From contig NC_092345.1 of the NCBI RefSeq assembly GCF_963676685.1, positions 45,281,838-45,345,837 of the forward strand: a stretch of 64,000 bases of DNA. Reading direction: 5' to 3'. A program made the position numbers and the translations under genes. Shown here in pieces: positions 43,171 to 56,800 of this stretch (within the stretch, counting starts at the first letter, position 1; each line of letters opens with the position of its first letter). Below the pieces are notes generated by a model. It did not search any database. It saw nothing but the letters and a program-made list of their open reading frames with translations, and had not been told where the DNA came from. This DNA comes from Mytilus edulis (Eukaryota; Mollusca; Bivalvia; Mytilida; Mytilidae).

Positions 43171-45150
43171 ACCAGATGCTCCGCAGGGCGTAGCTTTATA
43201 CGACCGCAGAGGTTGAACCCTGAACGGTTGGGGCAAGTATGGACACAACATTCAAGCTGGATTCAGCTCTAAATTTGGATTGTGATTAAATAGTTGACAC
43301 AGCATAGGTTTCTGACACAGAATGAATGTGTTCTAATGAACTTAAAATTTTTGTTTTCTCTTAGAGCAATTCACTATGCTGTTGAATATTAATCCTCTCA
43401 AAAAAATGTTTGAAGAAATTTTCTTTTTTATTTATGAAATTTCAAATGAGAAAAATTGGACCCAATTTTTTTAATCACATCCCCCTTTCCCTTATTCCAA
43501 AACTAATCTCAATTAAAATTTCTAATGGAGTTTGCAACAATAACTACTCATTTAAATACATCATAAAATATTAAGATGTAAAAAAACTGCTTGTTATCAC
43601 TGAATGGTAAAGATTATTTTAATTTATCAGTTGGTAGTAAAAAGTTATTATACATTGTATATTGTATATAACAAAGATTTAAGTTGATTCTGGACAAAGA
43701 AAGATAACTCCAATTAAAAAAAAATCTTGCTATTGCACAATATTTTGCAATTAGATATTTCTTGCTTACTATTCTGGACAAAGAAAGATAACTCTAATTA
43801 AAAAAAAAATTGCTATTTCACAATATTGTGCAATTAGATATTTCTTGCCATTGCACAATACTGTGCAATTGAAAAGACTTGCTATTGCACAATACTTAAT
43901 ATAATAATTTTAGATCCTGATTTGAACCAACTTGAAAACTGGGCTCATAATAAAAAATCTAAGTACATTTTTGGATTCAGCATATCAAAGAACCCCAAGA
44001 TTTCTATTTTTGTTAAAATCAGACTAAGTTTAATTTTGGACCCTTTGGACTTTAGTGTAGACCAATTTGAAAACAGGACCAAAAATGAAGAATATACATA
44101 CACAGTTAGATTTGGTATATATCAAAGAACCCCATTTATTCAATTTTTGATGAAATCAAACAAAGTTTAATTTTGGACCCCGATTTGGACCAACTTGAAA
44201 ACTGGGCCAATAATCAAGAATCTAAGTACATTTTTAGATTCAGCATATCAAAGAACCTAACTGATTCATTTTTTGTCAAAATCAAACTAAGTTTAATTTT
44301 GGACCCTTTGGACCTTAATGTAGACCAATTTGAAAACGGGACCAAAAGTTAAGAATCTACATACACAGTCATGACAGTTAGATTCGGCATATCAAAGAAC
44401 CCCAATTATTCAATTTTGATGAAATCAAACAAAGTTTAATTTTGGACCCTTTGGGCCCCATATTCTGTTGGGACCAAAACTCCCAAAATCAATACCAACC
44501 TTCCTTTTATGGTCATAAACCTTGTGTTTAAATTTCATATATTTCTATTTACTTATACTAACGTTATGGTGCGGAAACCAAGAAAAATGCTTATTTGGGT
44601 CCCTTTTTGGCCCCTAATTTCTAAACTGTTGGGACCTAAACTCCCAAAATCAATACCAACCTTCCTTTTGTAGTCATTAACATTGTGTTTAAATTTCATT
44701 GATTTCTATTTACTTAAACTAAAGTTATTGTGCGAAAACCAAGAATAATGCTTATTTGGGCCCTTTTTTGGCCCCTAATTCTAAACTGTTGAAACCAAAA
44801 CTCCCAAAATCAATCCCAACCGTTCTTTTGTGGTCATAAACCTTGTGTCAAAATTTCATAGATTTCTATTAACTTAAACTAAAGTTATAGTGCGAAAACC
44901 AAGAAAATGCTTATTTGGGCCCTTTTTGGCCCCTAATTCCTAAAATGTTGGGACCAAAACTCCCAAAATCAATACCAACCTTCCTTTTGTGGTCATAAAC
45001 CTTGTGTTAAAATTTCATAGATTTCCATTCACTTTTACTAAAGTTAGAGTGCGAAAACTAAAAGTATTCGGACGACGACGACGACGACGACGCCAACGTG
45101 AAAGCAATATACGACGAAAATTTTTTCAAATTTTGCAGTCGTATAAAAAG
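43171..45150 (+). mobile_element. 2-kb non-autonomous element with TTTATACGAC termini
   Basis: The left TTTATACGACCGCA (43195-43208) and right TGCAGTCGTATAAA (45134-45147) are inverted repeats. The interior is built of internal repeats: a GCACAATAYTKTGCAATT cluster (43730-43900), about four units with ATATCAAAGAACC at 43977, 44115, 44241 and 44385, and four units of about 160 bp around CTCCCAAAATCAATACCAAC. It ends in a (GAC)n run just before the right terminus. The short ORF at 43922 is repeat-derived. No transposase. Confidence 0.7.
44460..45060 (+). repeat. 160-bp tandem repeat, four units
   Basis: Anchor CTCCCAAAATCAAT occurs at 44480, 44641, 44801 and 44960, giving periods of 161, 160 and 159. 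Each unit also has GCTTATTTGGG and GGCCCCTAAT. Part of the 43171-45150 element. Confidence 0.85.
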
Positions 45151-45833
45151 GTAAGATGACCTATTTAATAATGATATTATACTACATCATTGATTAAGGC
45201 CAAGGTTTTGTTAATGTATATTCATAAAGGCAGTTAAAAAATCAAACACACATGGATAGGAAGAGGGCATGGGAGGCACTGTTTTAAAGACCCCAACTTC
45301 CATTTGACTTTGAATTTGCTGGAGAAAAATATATTAAAATGAAAAATTGAAAAACCTTTAATTTCAAAAAGAAAAGTACAGGGCCCTTTAATAAGACACA
45401 TGTTTTTTTCCTCCATCTAAAATGCAATTTCATTTTGCTTAATTTATCATTTGCCCACATGATTTCACTTCTGAATTTTTTCCTGGTAGTATAATTTATA
45501 GTTAAATACACCACAGTATTCAGATCTATGTTTTTAAATATCAAAATGTACAACAATAGTTACAGGATTCAATTGTCTACTATATAGATATCTACTAGAT
45601 TATTTAGAGCATTCATGAAGACAATCAAAAAGCAATAATACTGACATAGACAAACATGTATATCCTGATTAAATACTTGTAGAGTAGACAAAATATTTAT
45701 AATGTAATATCACACGAGAAGATGATTTATAATAACAAAAAATAATGAAACTTACTGTTCTCTTATAATATATTTGTTCAATAGTTCAATGTGTCAAATT
45801 AGTACTAAGAAAATCTTTGACATTTCGTTCAGT

Positions 45834-45877
45834 GCTATTCCATTAAAATGTACATAGGAGGGTAGGAAGGGAATTTC
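45834..45877 (+). repeat. Left arm of a 2.2-kb-spaced inverted repeat
   Basis: CTATTCCATTAAAATGTACA then GGAGGGTAGGAAGGGAA. Complementary to 48008-48050 with few mismatches. The pair frames the 45938-47710 element. Confidence 0.75.
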
Positions 45878-45937
45878 CAAATATCCCTTCAACCAAGAAC
45901 CATTTTTTAGATAATTTTGCATGATGGTATTAGAAAC

Positions 45938-47710
45938 TAGAGGCTCTAAAGAGCCTGTGTCGCTCACCTTGGTCTATGTGCATATTAAACAAAGGACACA
46001 AATGGATTCATGACAAAATTGTATTTTGGTGATGGTGATGTGTTTGAAGTTCTTACTTTACTGAATGATTTTGCTTCTTACAATTATATCTATAATGAAC
46101 TTTGCCCATTAGTAACAGAGAACTATATTTGGTAAAAATTTACATAAATTTACCAAATTAATGAAAATTGTTAAAAATTGACTATAAAGGGCAATAACTC
46201 CTTAAGGGGTCAATTGACCATTTAGGTCATGTTGACTTATTTGTAGATCTTACTTTGCTGAACATTATTGCTGTTTACAGTTTATCGCTATCTATAATAG
46301 TATTCAAGATAACCAAAAACGTCAAAAGTTCTTTAAAAATTACCAATTGGAGGGCAGCAACCCAACAACCAGTTGTCCAATTCATCTGAAAAATTCAGGG
46401 CAGATAGATATTGACTTGATTAACAATTTAACTTCTTGTCAGATTTGCTCTAGATGCTTTGGTTTCATAGTTATAAGCCAGAAACTGCATTTTACCCCTA
46501 TGTTCTATTTTTAGCCGTGGCGGCCATCTTGGTTGAATGGCCAGGTCATCGGACACATTTTTCAAACTAGATACCCCAAAGATGATTGTGGCCTAGTAGT
46601 TTCAGTGGAGATTTTGTAAAAGATTACTTAGATTTATGAAAAATGGTTAAAAATTGACTATAAAGGGCAATAACTCCTAAAGGGGTCAACTGACCATTTT
46701 GGTCATGTTGACTTATTTGTAGATCTTACTTTGCTGAACATTATTGCTGTTTACAATTTATCTCTATCTATAATAATATTCAAGATAATAACAAAAAACA
46801 GCAAAATTTCCTCAAAATTACCAATTCAGGGGCAGCAACCCAACAACCGATTGACCGATTCATCTGAAAATTTCAGGGCAGATAGATCTTGACCTGATAA
46901 ACATTTATATCCCCATGTCAGATTTCCTCAAAATGCTTTGATTTTTGAGTTATAAGCCAAAAACTGCATTTTACCCCTATGTTCTATTTTTAGCGGTGGC
47001 GGCCATCTTGGTTGGTTGACCAGGTCACGCCACACATTTTTTAAACAAGATACCCCAAAGATGATTGTGGCCAAGTTTGAATTAATTTGGCCCAGTAGTT
47101 TCAGAGGAGAAGCTTTTTGTAAAAGATTACTTTAATTTACGAAAAATGGTTAAAAATTGACTATAAAGGGCAATAACTCCTAAACGGGTCAACTGACCAT
47201 TTTGGTCATGTTGACTTATTTGTAGATCTTACTTTGCTGAACATTATTGCTGTTTACAGTTTATCTCTATCTATAATAATATTCAAGATAATAACCAAAA
47301 ACAGCAAAATTTCCTCAAAATTACCAGGGGCAGCAACCCAACAACCCATTGACCGATTCATCTGAAAATTTCAGGGAAGATAGATCTTGACCTGATAAAC
47401 ATTTTTATCCCCATGTCAGATTTCCTCAAAATGCTTTGGTTTTTGAGTTATAAGCCAAAAACTGCATTTTACCCCTATGTTCTATTTTTAGCGGTGGTGG
47501 CCATCTTGGTTGGTTGACCAGGTCACGCCACACATTTTTTAAACTAGATACCCCAATGATGATTGTGGCCAAGTTTGGTTTGATTTGGCCCAGTAGTTTC
47601 AGAGGAGAAGATTTTTGTAAAAGTTAACGACGACGACGACGACGGACGACGGACGCCGGACGCCAAGTGATGAGAAAAGCTCACTTGGCCCTTCGGGCCA
47701 GGTGAGCTAA
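45938..47710 (+). mobile_element. Non-autonomous element with three internal repeats of about 490 bp
   Basis: Begins with a small palindrome (AGGCTCTAAAGAGCCT) and GTGTCGCTCACC. It ends with (GAC/GGAC)n and a hairpin AGCTCACTTGGCCC..GGGCCAGGTGAGCT (47678-47708). Between them three units are anchored by GACTATAAAGGGCAATAACT at 46180, 46656 and 47159. No ORF is shared between units. The GGTGAGCT end is seen in many bivalve repeats. Confidence 0.7.
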
Positions 47711-47711
47711 A

Positions 47712-47820
47712 AAATAAAATCACAAAAATACTGAACTCAGAGGAAAATCCAATCAGAAAGTCCATAATCACCTGGCAAAATCAAATGACAAAACACATAA
47801 AAAACGAATGGACAAGAATC
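47712..47820 (+). repeat. Interspersed repeat, copy 3
   Basis: Contains CACAAAAATACTGAACTCAG and a CATAAAAAACGAATGGA stretch, as in the copies at 6.8 and 15.9 kb. Confidence 0.5.
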
Positions 47821-48007
47821 ATTGTGTAACAATTGTAAAAGGAATAATTTAACAGAACACAAAAAACATCTATCTACAAACACATTCATTGATTCGCGTG
47901 TCTGATGTCAGAAAATTTTATACATCACATAAATTTGTTGTTCAATCTATATACATGTACATAGACACATACTGAAAAAAGACTTATGACCAACATTCAA
48001 TAATTAA

Positions 48008-48050
48008 AGTTCCCATCCTACCCTCCCACATACATTTTAATGGAATAGTC
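48008..48050 (-). repeat. Right arm of the inverted repeat at 45834
   Basis: Reverse complement of 45834-45877. See that entry. Confidence 0.75.
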
Positions 48051-51000
48051 CTCACCAGCCCTATTTGTAATGACATAATGTCAGCATAGATACAAATGTT
48101 ATAGTCCATACAGGTCACCAATTTTAAAACATAGTTGCTATTCAAGTTTACACACTTTAATATCAAGAGTTTTTTTCTTTTAACTTAGAATTTTTAATAG
48201 CTACATGTTCAAAAAAATATGATAACTAGGACTTGGTGTGACATAATGACAACCACCTATAGTTGACTCTTAGAAATGATGGATTTCTGTGGATAAATTA
48301 TCTACCAGTATAATTTTTTTTTAAAACCCTGGAATTTTGTCCAAAATTTGTCCTAAATTCAATAAATACAAAAATGATTTCATTTCCAACACACCCACAA
48401 TTGCGATTTTGTACTTGTATATGACAAATCAAGTCTTTTGAGCAAGGCATTACTATGGATATTTGGTGAAAAACATATGAATAGAAGTGGATCTTTGGTT
48501 TTTGTCAATGAAACATCAACTCGAAAAAAACCAACATGTTAAGATGTCAATAAATGGTCTTCAAAAAAGAATATTTGAATATGAATATTATCGAAACTTA
48601 ATTATTTATTCAAAAAGGAGATCAAAAGATTTATTTCTCGTCCGTTTTCCAACACAAGAGACTGTAAAACCATAACAAACAAATTTAAAACATTGTAAGC
48701 ATTTCTATGATAATTTTCTTTCTTCATCAATTCATTCTTCTTCAATTATTTCTTTCTAAAAATGCATTATCTGGCGCAAATATATACATATATTTCAACA
48801 TTACTTAGCATACAAAATAAATAATAGATCTTATTTATGGATAAGAAAATTTAGAAAACTAGCTTTTATAGTTCAATCTAAAATTTAGAACATAATTGTC
48901 TAGTTTTTGCAAAGAATCTGACTATTGACAATAATAAAGCTAAAAATTAAAATATTGATAAATTATCACAATTTATGAATCAAGTATAACATTATTGCAT
49001 AAGACAATAATTTCACCAAATTGATTATAAAAATTGTAATTTGAAATTATTTCTCAGACAAAAAAAAACTTAATGTCCCCTCCACTACTGCGGGGGCATA
49101 AAAAGATCTATTAGGTATGCTTGAAAATATTAACTGTAGCTTAAGTTGAAGTGTGAGTATATAATTATATTCCCTAGGTTTGATAATTACAACTATGTAT
49201 TCTTTCTTGATCTCTTCTACATAATGCTGATACTCCCTCAATCACTAATTCAATCTGGTTTCCTTTGTTATATATAAGTAGCCTAAATATCAACATAATA
49301 CAAGATATAACAAATAGTTCTCCAAGTTAATATATAACATATTAAAACTTACTAAATCATAACGTAATGGCAATGATAAACAATATGTACAATTCAAGAT
49401 ATAATTATAACAAGCAACAAATTTGTAATCGTATAACAAATGAAAATAATGCCATCGTGAAAAAATGAATAAAATGATTGATTTATGACAATCAGATGTC
49501 TAATGCTATAAATGATGTATATGTATTGATAAAGCTATAAGTTTTTATTTTCTACAAGTTTTAAAATAATAATACAATAGCCGATATATTCGTTTAGCCG
49601 ATATCTGATTAGGTGGAGTCTACTATATATACATTGTATTAAAATTGTAAGCATGTCAACACAAAATATTACAAAATAAATTCAAATGATAGATGTAAAT
49701 AACATGTATATGGGTTCTGACAATTTTAAAGACAAAAACAGATCCCGTGTTTAGAGACTTTTCAGATTTGTTTTGTATATAAGTAGGGATAGACATGGGT
49801 ACCATTTTCTCTTCATTTACTCCTTTCACAATTCATTTACTTTTTACTTATTTCAACTTTGAATTATTTTGAATTATGGAATTTGTATAATTTCTTCTCC
49901 TTGAATTTTTAAATATATTCCATGTATATTGTGCATTTTAATGTTTTGTGCGGCACACAACATTTTCTATTTTAGAGAAGATAGCACCTTTTCAATAGAA
50001 TGTACTGTGCAGCGCTTAACACTATCTATTCAAAATACATTGTATGGAAAGTTTTATGAACCACTAAAAACATTATAAAACAGAATAAACAGAATAAACA
50101 TGGAATGTATTAAAAAAAAAGCACAAGAAATTATTAACCATAATTAAAAAAAATAATTCCAAGATGAAATAATAGCCTGTTTTTCTCTCTTCCTGTTATC
50201 TTCTGACACTTTTCTATATCTCCAATTACCCAGCCTATCCTTTCAATAAATGAATAAAAGTTGTCCTACATTCAAACAAGACAGAATTACATAAATTCAG
50301 ATCTTCAATAATGCCAACTTACACTGATTAAGTTGCTAGAACACACCATCACATTTTTCCACTCACAAAAAAAATGGCAGACAGCATGGGGATCTTTCAT
50401 CAGAAATAAATCAACATGAGATCTCATTAATACTGGTTTAAATAAAATACATGTGACTAGAAATGTTCATCTAAAGTACTGACTGTAAAACAAATTATTT
50501 CCTCTCAAATGTTTTTTTCGTGTTTAGCCCTTTCTAGCTGACTCCACAGCCATCTCTTTTCACGATTTCTTATTTTCTAGATGTATTCATATAAGATGAT
50601 AAAGAAAGTTTGAAGTTTTAAATTTTTGCAACAATTTATGTTGACATTATTTTTTTAATGGCCTAAAAATAAATTACTCAAGAAAATAAGTTGGTTTACA
50701 GTACTGGAAAATACCAATGTATTCAAAGAAACTAAAATTATTTACTAGATTTCCGTAAAAAAACAACAACATTAAACAAGAGAAATCATTCATCCGACAA
50801 GTTTAAAGTTTAAACCCATACTGTTCTTTAATTGAAATAAAAAAAAACCACAAAAAACTCGACATTATGAATGTACTAATCTAATCGAAACTTATAAAAG
50901 CTATCAGTTAATTTCTTATATTTACTGGCAATTCTGAATACAATGCATTCTATTATAAACTAGCTAAGGAGGAATTTTAGGATATATACTTATCAGAGAG

Positions 51001-51660
51001 GTAGATACAAAATATAAGTAGGTTTGAAATATTTCAAGCCAGACGGTGAGAGGGTTTTAATTATAGCCAGTCAAGGTCGTTAAAAACACACATCATCATC
51101 AAGGTAAAATAAATTTTGATTTGCACTTATTGAAGTTATACACACTAACACAACATTTCCTGTATATTTAATATTTAGATTCTCTGAACTACATTTTCCA
51201 TCAATTTGAAAAAAGATTTTGAATGGCAAGTGTCAAAATTTATTAATATTTTTTCCTTACATCAAAACATGCATGTTCAAAATTGACATGCACAAGTCAT
51301 ACATTCCATAAAATCTAATGCAATAGCTGTAGATTAAGACCCCGCTGAGGGAGACCCTCATGGGTAGTCAAGGTTACCTATCGTAGTACTGATTTCAATG
51401 TTTATTCAGAAAAAAGTTACTAGTGATTAATTCATTTCAAATCATTTCTTTGAAAACAATAATACCAAATTCATCCTAAATAAAGATTAAGAACCTTGCC
51501 TTTCTGCCAAATGGGTAATCTAATAGTCTGAGAAATTAGTATCTGTAATAAGCTGATTCTTTTACAGCTATTTGGTCTTTAAAAAAAATCTGTTTTAGTA
51601 ATTCCATCAAAAACATGGCCTGCATTTAATTTTAGAATCTTAATCAAAACCATTTCATGT
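48051..51660. other. Gene-poor stretch, nothing firm
   Basis: About 3.6 kb of AT-rich DNA. Short ORFs at 48487-48675 and 49047-49241 have no motif. A GGGGGCATAAAAAGATC-like end near 49092 resembles the ends of mollusc repeats such as that at 59.8-60.0 kb. I found no exon, RNA gene or clear repeat. Confidence 0.45.
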
Positions 51661-51925
51661 GAGCATACCCGCCAACTGTCACTATTTGCGGGGGATTTCC
51701 CCCATGGAGGCTCCCAAGTGGAAATTTTGTAAGAGCAATTTTGTCCACTATTTTAAATAAAACAATTAATTTAACAATGGTTATGAGCTTGTTCAAGCAC
51801 GAAGAAGCCAAAAAAACACAATAGAATATATTTGAAGGCCCCCTTGAAGATTTTGTAGGACTATAAGAACCATCTTTCACTTAAAACCCCCATGGGCATT
51901 TTGAAAAGTTGCCAGGTATGTGTGA
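51661..51925. mobile_element. MITE-like element with CATACCNGCCAACT termini
   Basis: Left GCATACCCGCCAACTGTC (51663-51680) pairs imperfectly with right AAAAGTTGCCAGGTATGT (51904-51921). The ORF spanning it on the minus strand is not conserved coding sequence as far as I can judge. Confidence 0.5.
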
Positions 51926-52420
51926 GAATAAAATAACACATTAGAAAATTGTCTAGCACCAACTAAATAGAGAACAGACTTGTTTAAATTTGACCTATGA
52001 TACTTAAATTGTCTAATTTCCACGAAAGACATTCCCTTATGAAAATAAATGCCCAAATCACAATAAACGCATACATGTACATCAGCATTCTTACAAAGGA
52101 AAATACACTGATTGCATTTAAATAAAATATAAAATTTTGGTTCAACAAAAATGAATCAAATTCATTAAACATATTAATACATATAATTTCTATAATAACA
52201 ATTTATTTACCTGGTGTATAATTCTTTTTTATATATCACTCTTTTTACAGGTATTAAAGCAGCTGTAATTTGATTATATTTCATCAACATAACATTGTAT
52301 TACCTATACATACAAGGTGTGTTACACAGTTTATTGGCTGAAAAGATTATAGCATAACAGCATAAGATGAGCTTGACTCCATCTTTTGAACACTGGACAA
52401 TAATAATCATAATCATCATT

Positions 52421-52886
52421 GAGTAGAACTAGGTCTTCTTGTATTAGATTTAGGATTATTATTTGCAGGTCTATAATCTTTTGAACACTATATGAATCTG
52501 TAGTTTTTATTCAACATTGAGTAGAACTAGGCCTTCTCCTTATATTAGATTTAGGATTATTATTTGCAGGTCTATAATCTTTTTAACACTATATGAATCT
52601 GAAGTTTTTTCATAATCATCATTGAGTAGAACTAGGCCTTCTCCTTGTATTAGATTTAGGATTATTATTTGCAGGTCTATAATCTTTTGAACACTATATG
52701 AATCTGTAGTTTTTATTCAACATTGAGTAGAACTAGGCCTTCTCCTTATATTAGATTTAGGATTATTATTTGCAGGTCTATAATCTTTTGAACACTATAT
52801 AAATCTGTAGTTTTTATTCAACATTGAGTAGAACTAGGCCTTCTCCTTATATTAGATTTAGGATTACTATTTGCAGGTCTATAATT
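52421..52886 (-). repeat. Minisatellite of about 101 bp including the MEGF8 stop codon
   Basis: Five copies anchored by GAGTAGAACTAGG at 52421, 52519, 52624, 52725 and 52826 (periods 98, 105, 101, 101). The copy at 52826 is the last coding stretch plus stop of MEGF8. The four others lie in the 3' UTR and still resemble the coding version. Confidence 0.9.
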
Positions 52887-53821
52887 AGATGTCAATGATG
52901 AGCCTATACAAAGTTTTGATGAAGCATGTGTTCCCCCTGGAAGCTGAATCACAACTGTTCTTATCGCTGCCGAACCACTTATAATAGGTTCAACTGCTAT
53001 TGGAATCACATCAAATGGCACTTTTTCTTTTATAATAGTTGGATGAATAATAGGTAATAAATCTACTGGAGTAAGTCCCATAATTGGCACATTTCTGTGT
53101 GGTATTTTGGGAAGTTTTGGTCTTCTTAAGACAGGAGTTGATGACATAATAATTGGTTCTGGTTCAATATACACAAGAACTTTTGAGAATGGTCTGGAAG
53201 CCATGTGCATCATTTCTTTCGCACGTTGCTGTCTACTACGTTGTGTATCAACAGCTTGTTTCATCTTCCATAACAAGACGCAAACGGCTAAAAAGAGGAA
53301 GAAACTTGAGAAAAAAACAGAAAAAAAGACAAATAAATCTATGTGTGGTTGATCCTGTCTGAAATATAAGTTTCCATATGTATTGTTTGAGTATTTACTA
53401 CCTACTCCATACATGATGATATAAAATCGAGCAAATTTTAAATTATGACTATGAACTGGTAAAGTAATCACTAATCGCGACTCCACATTTTTCACACGTA
53501 AAATAGTATTTGTTTGAGTAACAGTATGGTATGTATGAAAGTTCTTGGCATGTATCTCCAATAACTCATGAGAGACTCCAGACGTACTATTTTGAACGCT
53601 CCTCTTGTCAAGAGGTTTTGATTCTGCCAAGTCAGTCATTATGTTGTGAATGTGGATATTATAATTATCTAAACTCCTTTTGTTGATTGGATAAGACCAC
53701 CTCTGAGAGCTTCCACCTCTTATGTGAAGGTCACTGTCGAGTTCTAAGATGTGTACTCCATTTTCTTTGTTATCCTTCACAGTGAAGGTCTGGTCACTGG
53801 ATGAAAAGAAGACGTCTGCTC
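52818..53821 (-). CDS. MEGF8: MEGF8 last exon: juxtamembrane domain, TM, cytoplasmic tail
   Basis: Starts mid-Gly codon after acceptor TTATCTAG and ends at TGA 52818-52820. The extracellular part is beta-rich (ADVFFSSSDQTFTV ... LVITLPVHSHNLKFARFYII). The membrane helix is at about 53268-53335. A basic stop-transfer segment WKMKQAVDTQRSRQQR and MASRPFSKV follow. The tail is Pro-rich and ends RRRPSSTQC. Antisense ORFs across the TM region are shadows. Confidence 0.88.
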
Positions 53822-56800
53822 CTAGATAAAACGAAAATTGTAATGTGAAATAATATTTTTTCAATGACAATTGAAAACAATTTTACAAAAATCAAAATAG
53901 GTAATTATTGTTTTAATAAAACTAAATCATTAAATAATCATTAAACAAATTTCATACAAAATCTTTTGTCAATTTTCAAAAATTTCACAAAAGCTGAAGT
54001 TGAAATGGTTTGCATTGAGGAGTGTTTTACTCATGTATATTCCATGCACATAGCTTTAATACTATGCAGTATGGGTTTGGCTAATTGTTGAAGGTTGATA
54101 GATTGTTGCCTCATATACATTTACTCTGTGCCTTCTTGTATTTATAATCGTCCTCATGTTGTCCATTTACTAAATTTCTTACCTCCCTTGAGAACATCTA
54201 TAGTTATACGAATGTCAACATTGAGGTATCGTGGTTGTACAGCAAAGAATACAGTTCGTCCTTGCATCAAAGGATGAGGATTTTGGCTGCATTCATTCTG
54301 TGTTTCTGGGTCAAGGCAATATTCTCTATCCACATTCATCTGACGGTAACATTGGTGGTCATGGACTGGATGACCTTGAAAGTATTCTTCACACACTGCA
54401 CACTATAATAAAATTACAAAAATATTAAATCTAAACAGCCTACTCATATGAATAGGTAAAAAAAGATTTATCCTTAATTAGGATGACTTGATATATTTTT
54501 CCATATGCATATTTTAATATGTGGTGTGGTACAAATGTATCAATATGGTGATATCTAGCTTGATTTGATGGGCTGCTGCCCAAGTGAAATCACATATCTC
54601 CTCTTCTTCATAGTAAGTTTCATATGTAGTGTTACAACAGGATACACTGCCTTCAAATGTGTTTCACATAAAGAAATAAAATTTTCTTTTGATATACTCT
54701 ACAGGCATAGCTTATACACTAGGTGGGTGTTCAAGTATGAAAATCTGTGAAAAACTAAACATACTGTGAAAGTACTTTAATTCGTGGGTATCAATTTTCG
54801 TTGTTTGAGCAACATTTACATGTGCGTGGGTTTTTAAATTAGTGGATATTACTTTTCTGAAAAAAAAACCTAAAAAGTTGAAGCCATTAGAAACGAAGAT
54901 TACAAATTGTCTGGATTTAAGAAAATTGCAAAATAAACATTGACCCTTGTAAATCTTAGTGATCACACTAGTTAAACCGAGATGAAGTGGTCAACATAAT
55001 AAGACCAACAAAGGTGATAATTAGGCCATAAACATGTCACCAAAGGAAAAAAGTTACATAAACAAATGCTAAAAACGTATCTTGAATTGTAAAATATTTT
55101 TTTATCAAAAGCAAGCACAGCATGAAATTATTATTTCCCATACATACGACGAGAATTATTAGGATATAAACTTGGATAAACTGGATAAAGTCATCCACGA
55201 AAACCACATAAATTGGTTCCCCACGAATAAAAGTACTTTCACAGTATAGAATATTATAAAGTTAGATAATGCAATAGCTGAGCCAACTTCAATCCCTTTT
55301 AATATATATTGCACATAGAAGGTAACCCAGTGGTCTCCCAGGGTCATATAGCACAATGGTACAATAGTGCAATATTTAATTTGTTTACAAGGGTGCTCTT
55401 TGAGAAGATTTCACAATAAAATGTTTTATAAATGTGGTGCTTTAATTTCAGTGAAACAGCAATATTCCAAATCCCATACTGCTATTAAAAAATACTTGTT
55501 TAGAACTCTGCAACCCCTTGAATAAATACATATCAGATTTTTATCAATGTACCTGTTTTTTCCAGCACGTATCTGGAGAGTCATTTTCATCGCTGGAGCA
55601 ACGTGTTCGTGTATTGTTTCTACATGGACGACATTCCCCTGTCATATTGTCACAGAAATGACTATGGCCGTGGCACTGACATTTAATACAAGCATCAAAC
55701 TTGGTCATTCCTTTATGTCTGAAGTAGCCCGACTGACAACCGTCACACTTTCTACCGTCTGTGTTGTTCTGACATCGTATACATACTGGATCACTTACAG
55801 GTCCATTAGGACTAAAATCTTTATTCTAAACAAAAACAGAATTTTTAAAAGATTAAACTTTTTGTGTGTATGGACCAGAATTTATATATAAAAAAAAAAA
55901 AAATACTCAACAAAGTTCTCCAACTTATTAGGTCAGATGAACTATGATGTACATAAATTTAAGCTTTATTAAAGTTTATCAAGTGTCTTGGTGATAGTCA
56001 TTATGCAGGATAAACTAGAAATGATGTTTGTTCGGTAGGTTTTTAATCACAATTCCTTAATGACAGCAGTGCTGATTATCAATTAAAAAGAGTACAATTT
56101 GACAAATAATTCATGCAATATAGAATCATATTTTTTTAACCACTCTCTCAGCATGGGAAGTAAGTAGCGATGCCCCTAAACGCAGGAATGATGTTCACAA
56201 AAACCAAAGGTTTGATAGATATGCAAAAAATTCAAAAGTGGTCTATTTAATATTAATATGAATATTGCTACAGAGCATTTGAAATCATTACTTATTTGTA
56301 AGGGGTTTGTTTTGTCATTCTGTGCTGTATATTCTTTTATAGTTAACTAATGATTTTAATTGCCCTTTGGGATCTTATCTTGAAATTATTTTAGTGCAAA
56401 TCACTCACCACTTTGTGATAGTCATAAGTAGAATAAATGGTACTGGCATTCAGTTTCTTAAAGTCTTTGACAGAAGAACATCTATTTGTATGATTATTGC
56501 AGACATTGAAACAGGAGTTACAAGGTTGGTTCATCTTTGGACTTCCAACAAACCACAATTTACAATGTTCACATTGATATCCCTGTAATTACAATAATTA
56601 TTTTTTAAATGGTTGCATTTAACGAATCAAATTTGTCCGATTCTCATCTTAGCTGAAAAACAATTATTCTAGTAATTTTCATTCACATTTTTAATACTCA
56701 AGTCTTGATTGTTTTTTGTAACATTCTTTTTGACACCTCATTTTTGTTACTCAATTAAATCTCATTTTCTTTAATAAGTATATAACAACAAGGGTGCCAA

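Noticed and set aside
43922..44170. 82-codon plus-strand ORF
   Set aside because: It lies wholly in tandem repeat units that do not keep the frame between copies.
48487..49241. Short ORFs in the gene-poor stretch
   Set aside because: No start context, motif or splice support; expected by chance in AT-rich DNA.
53107..53362. Two plus-strand ORFs over the MEGF8 membrane region
   Set aside because: They are antisense to a well-supported coding exon and their composition only mirrors the hydrophobic helix.
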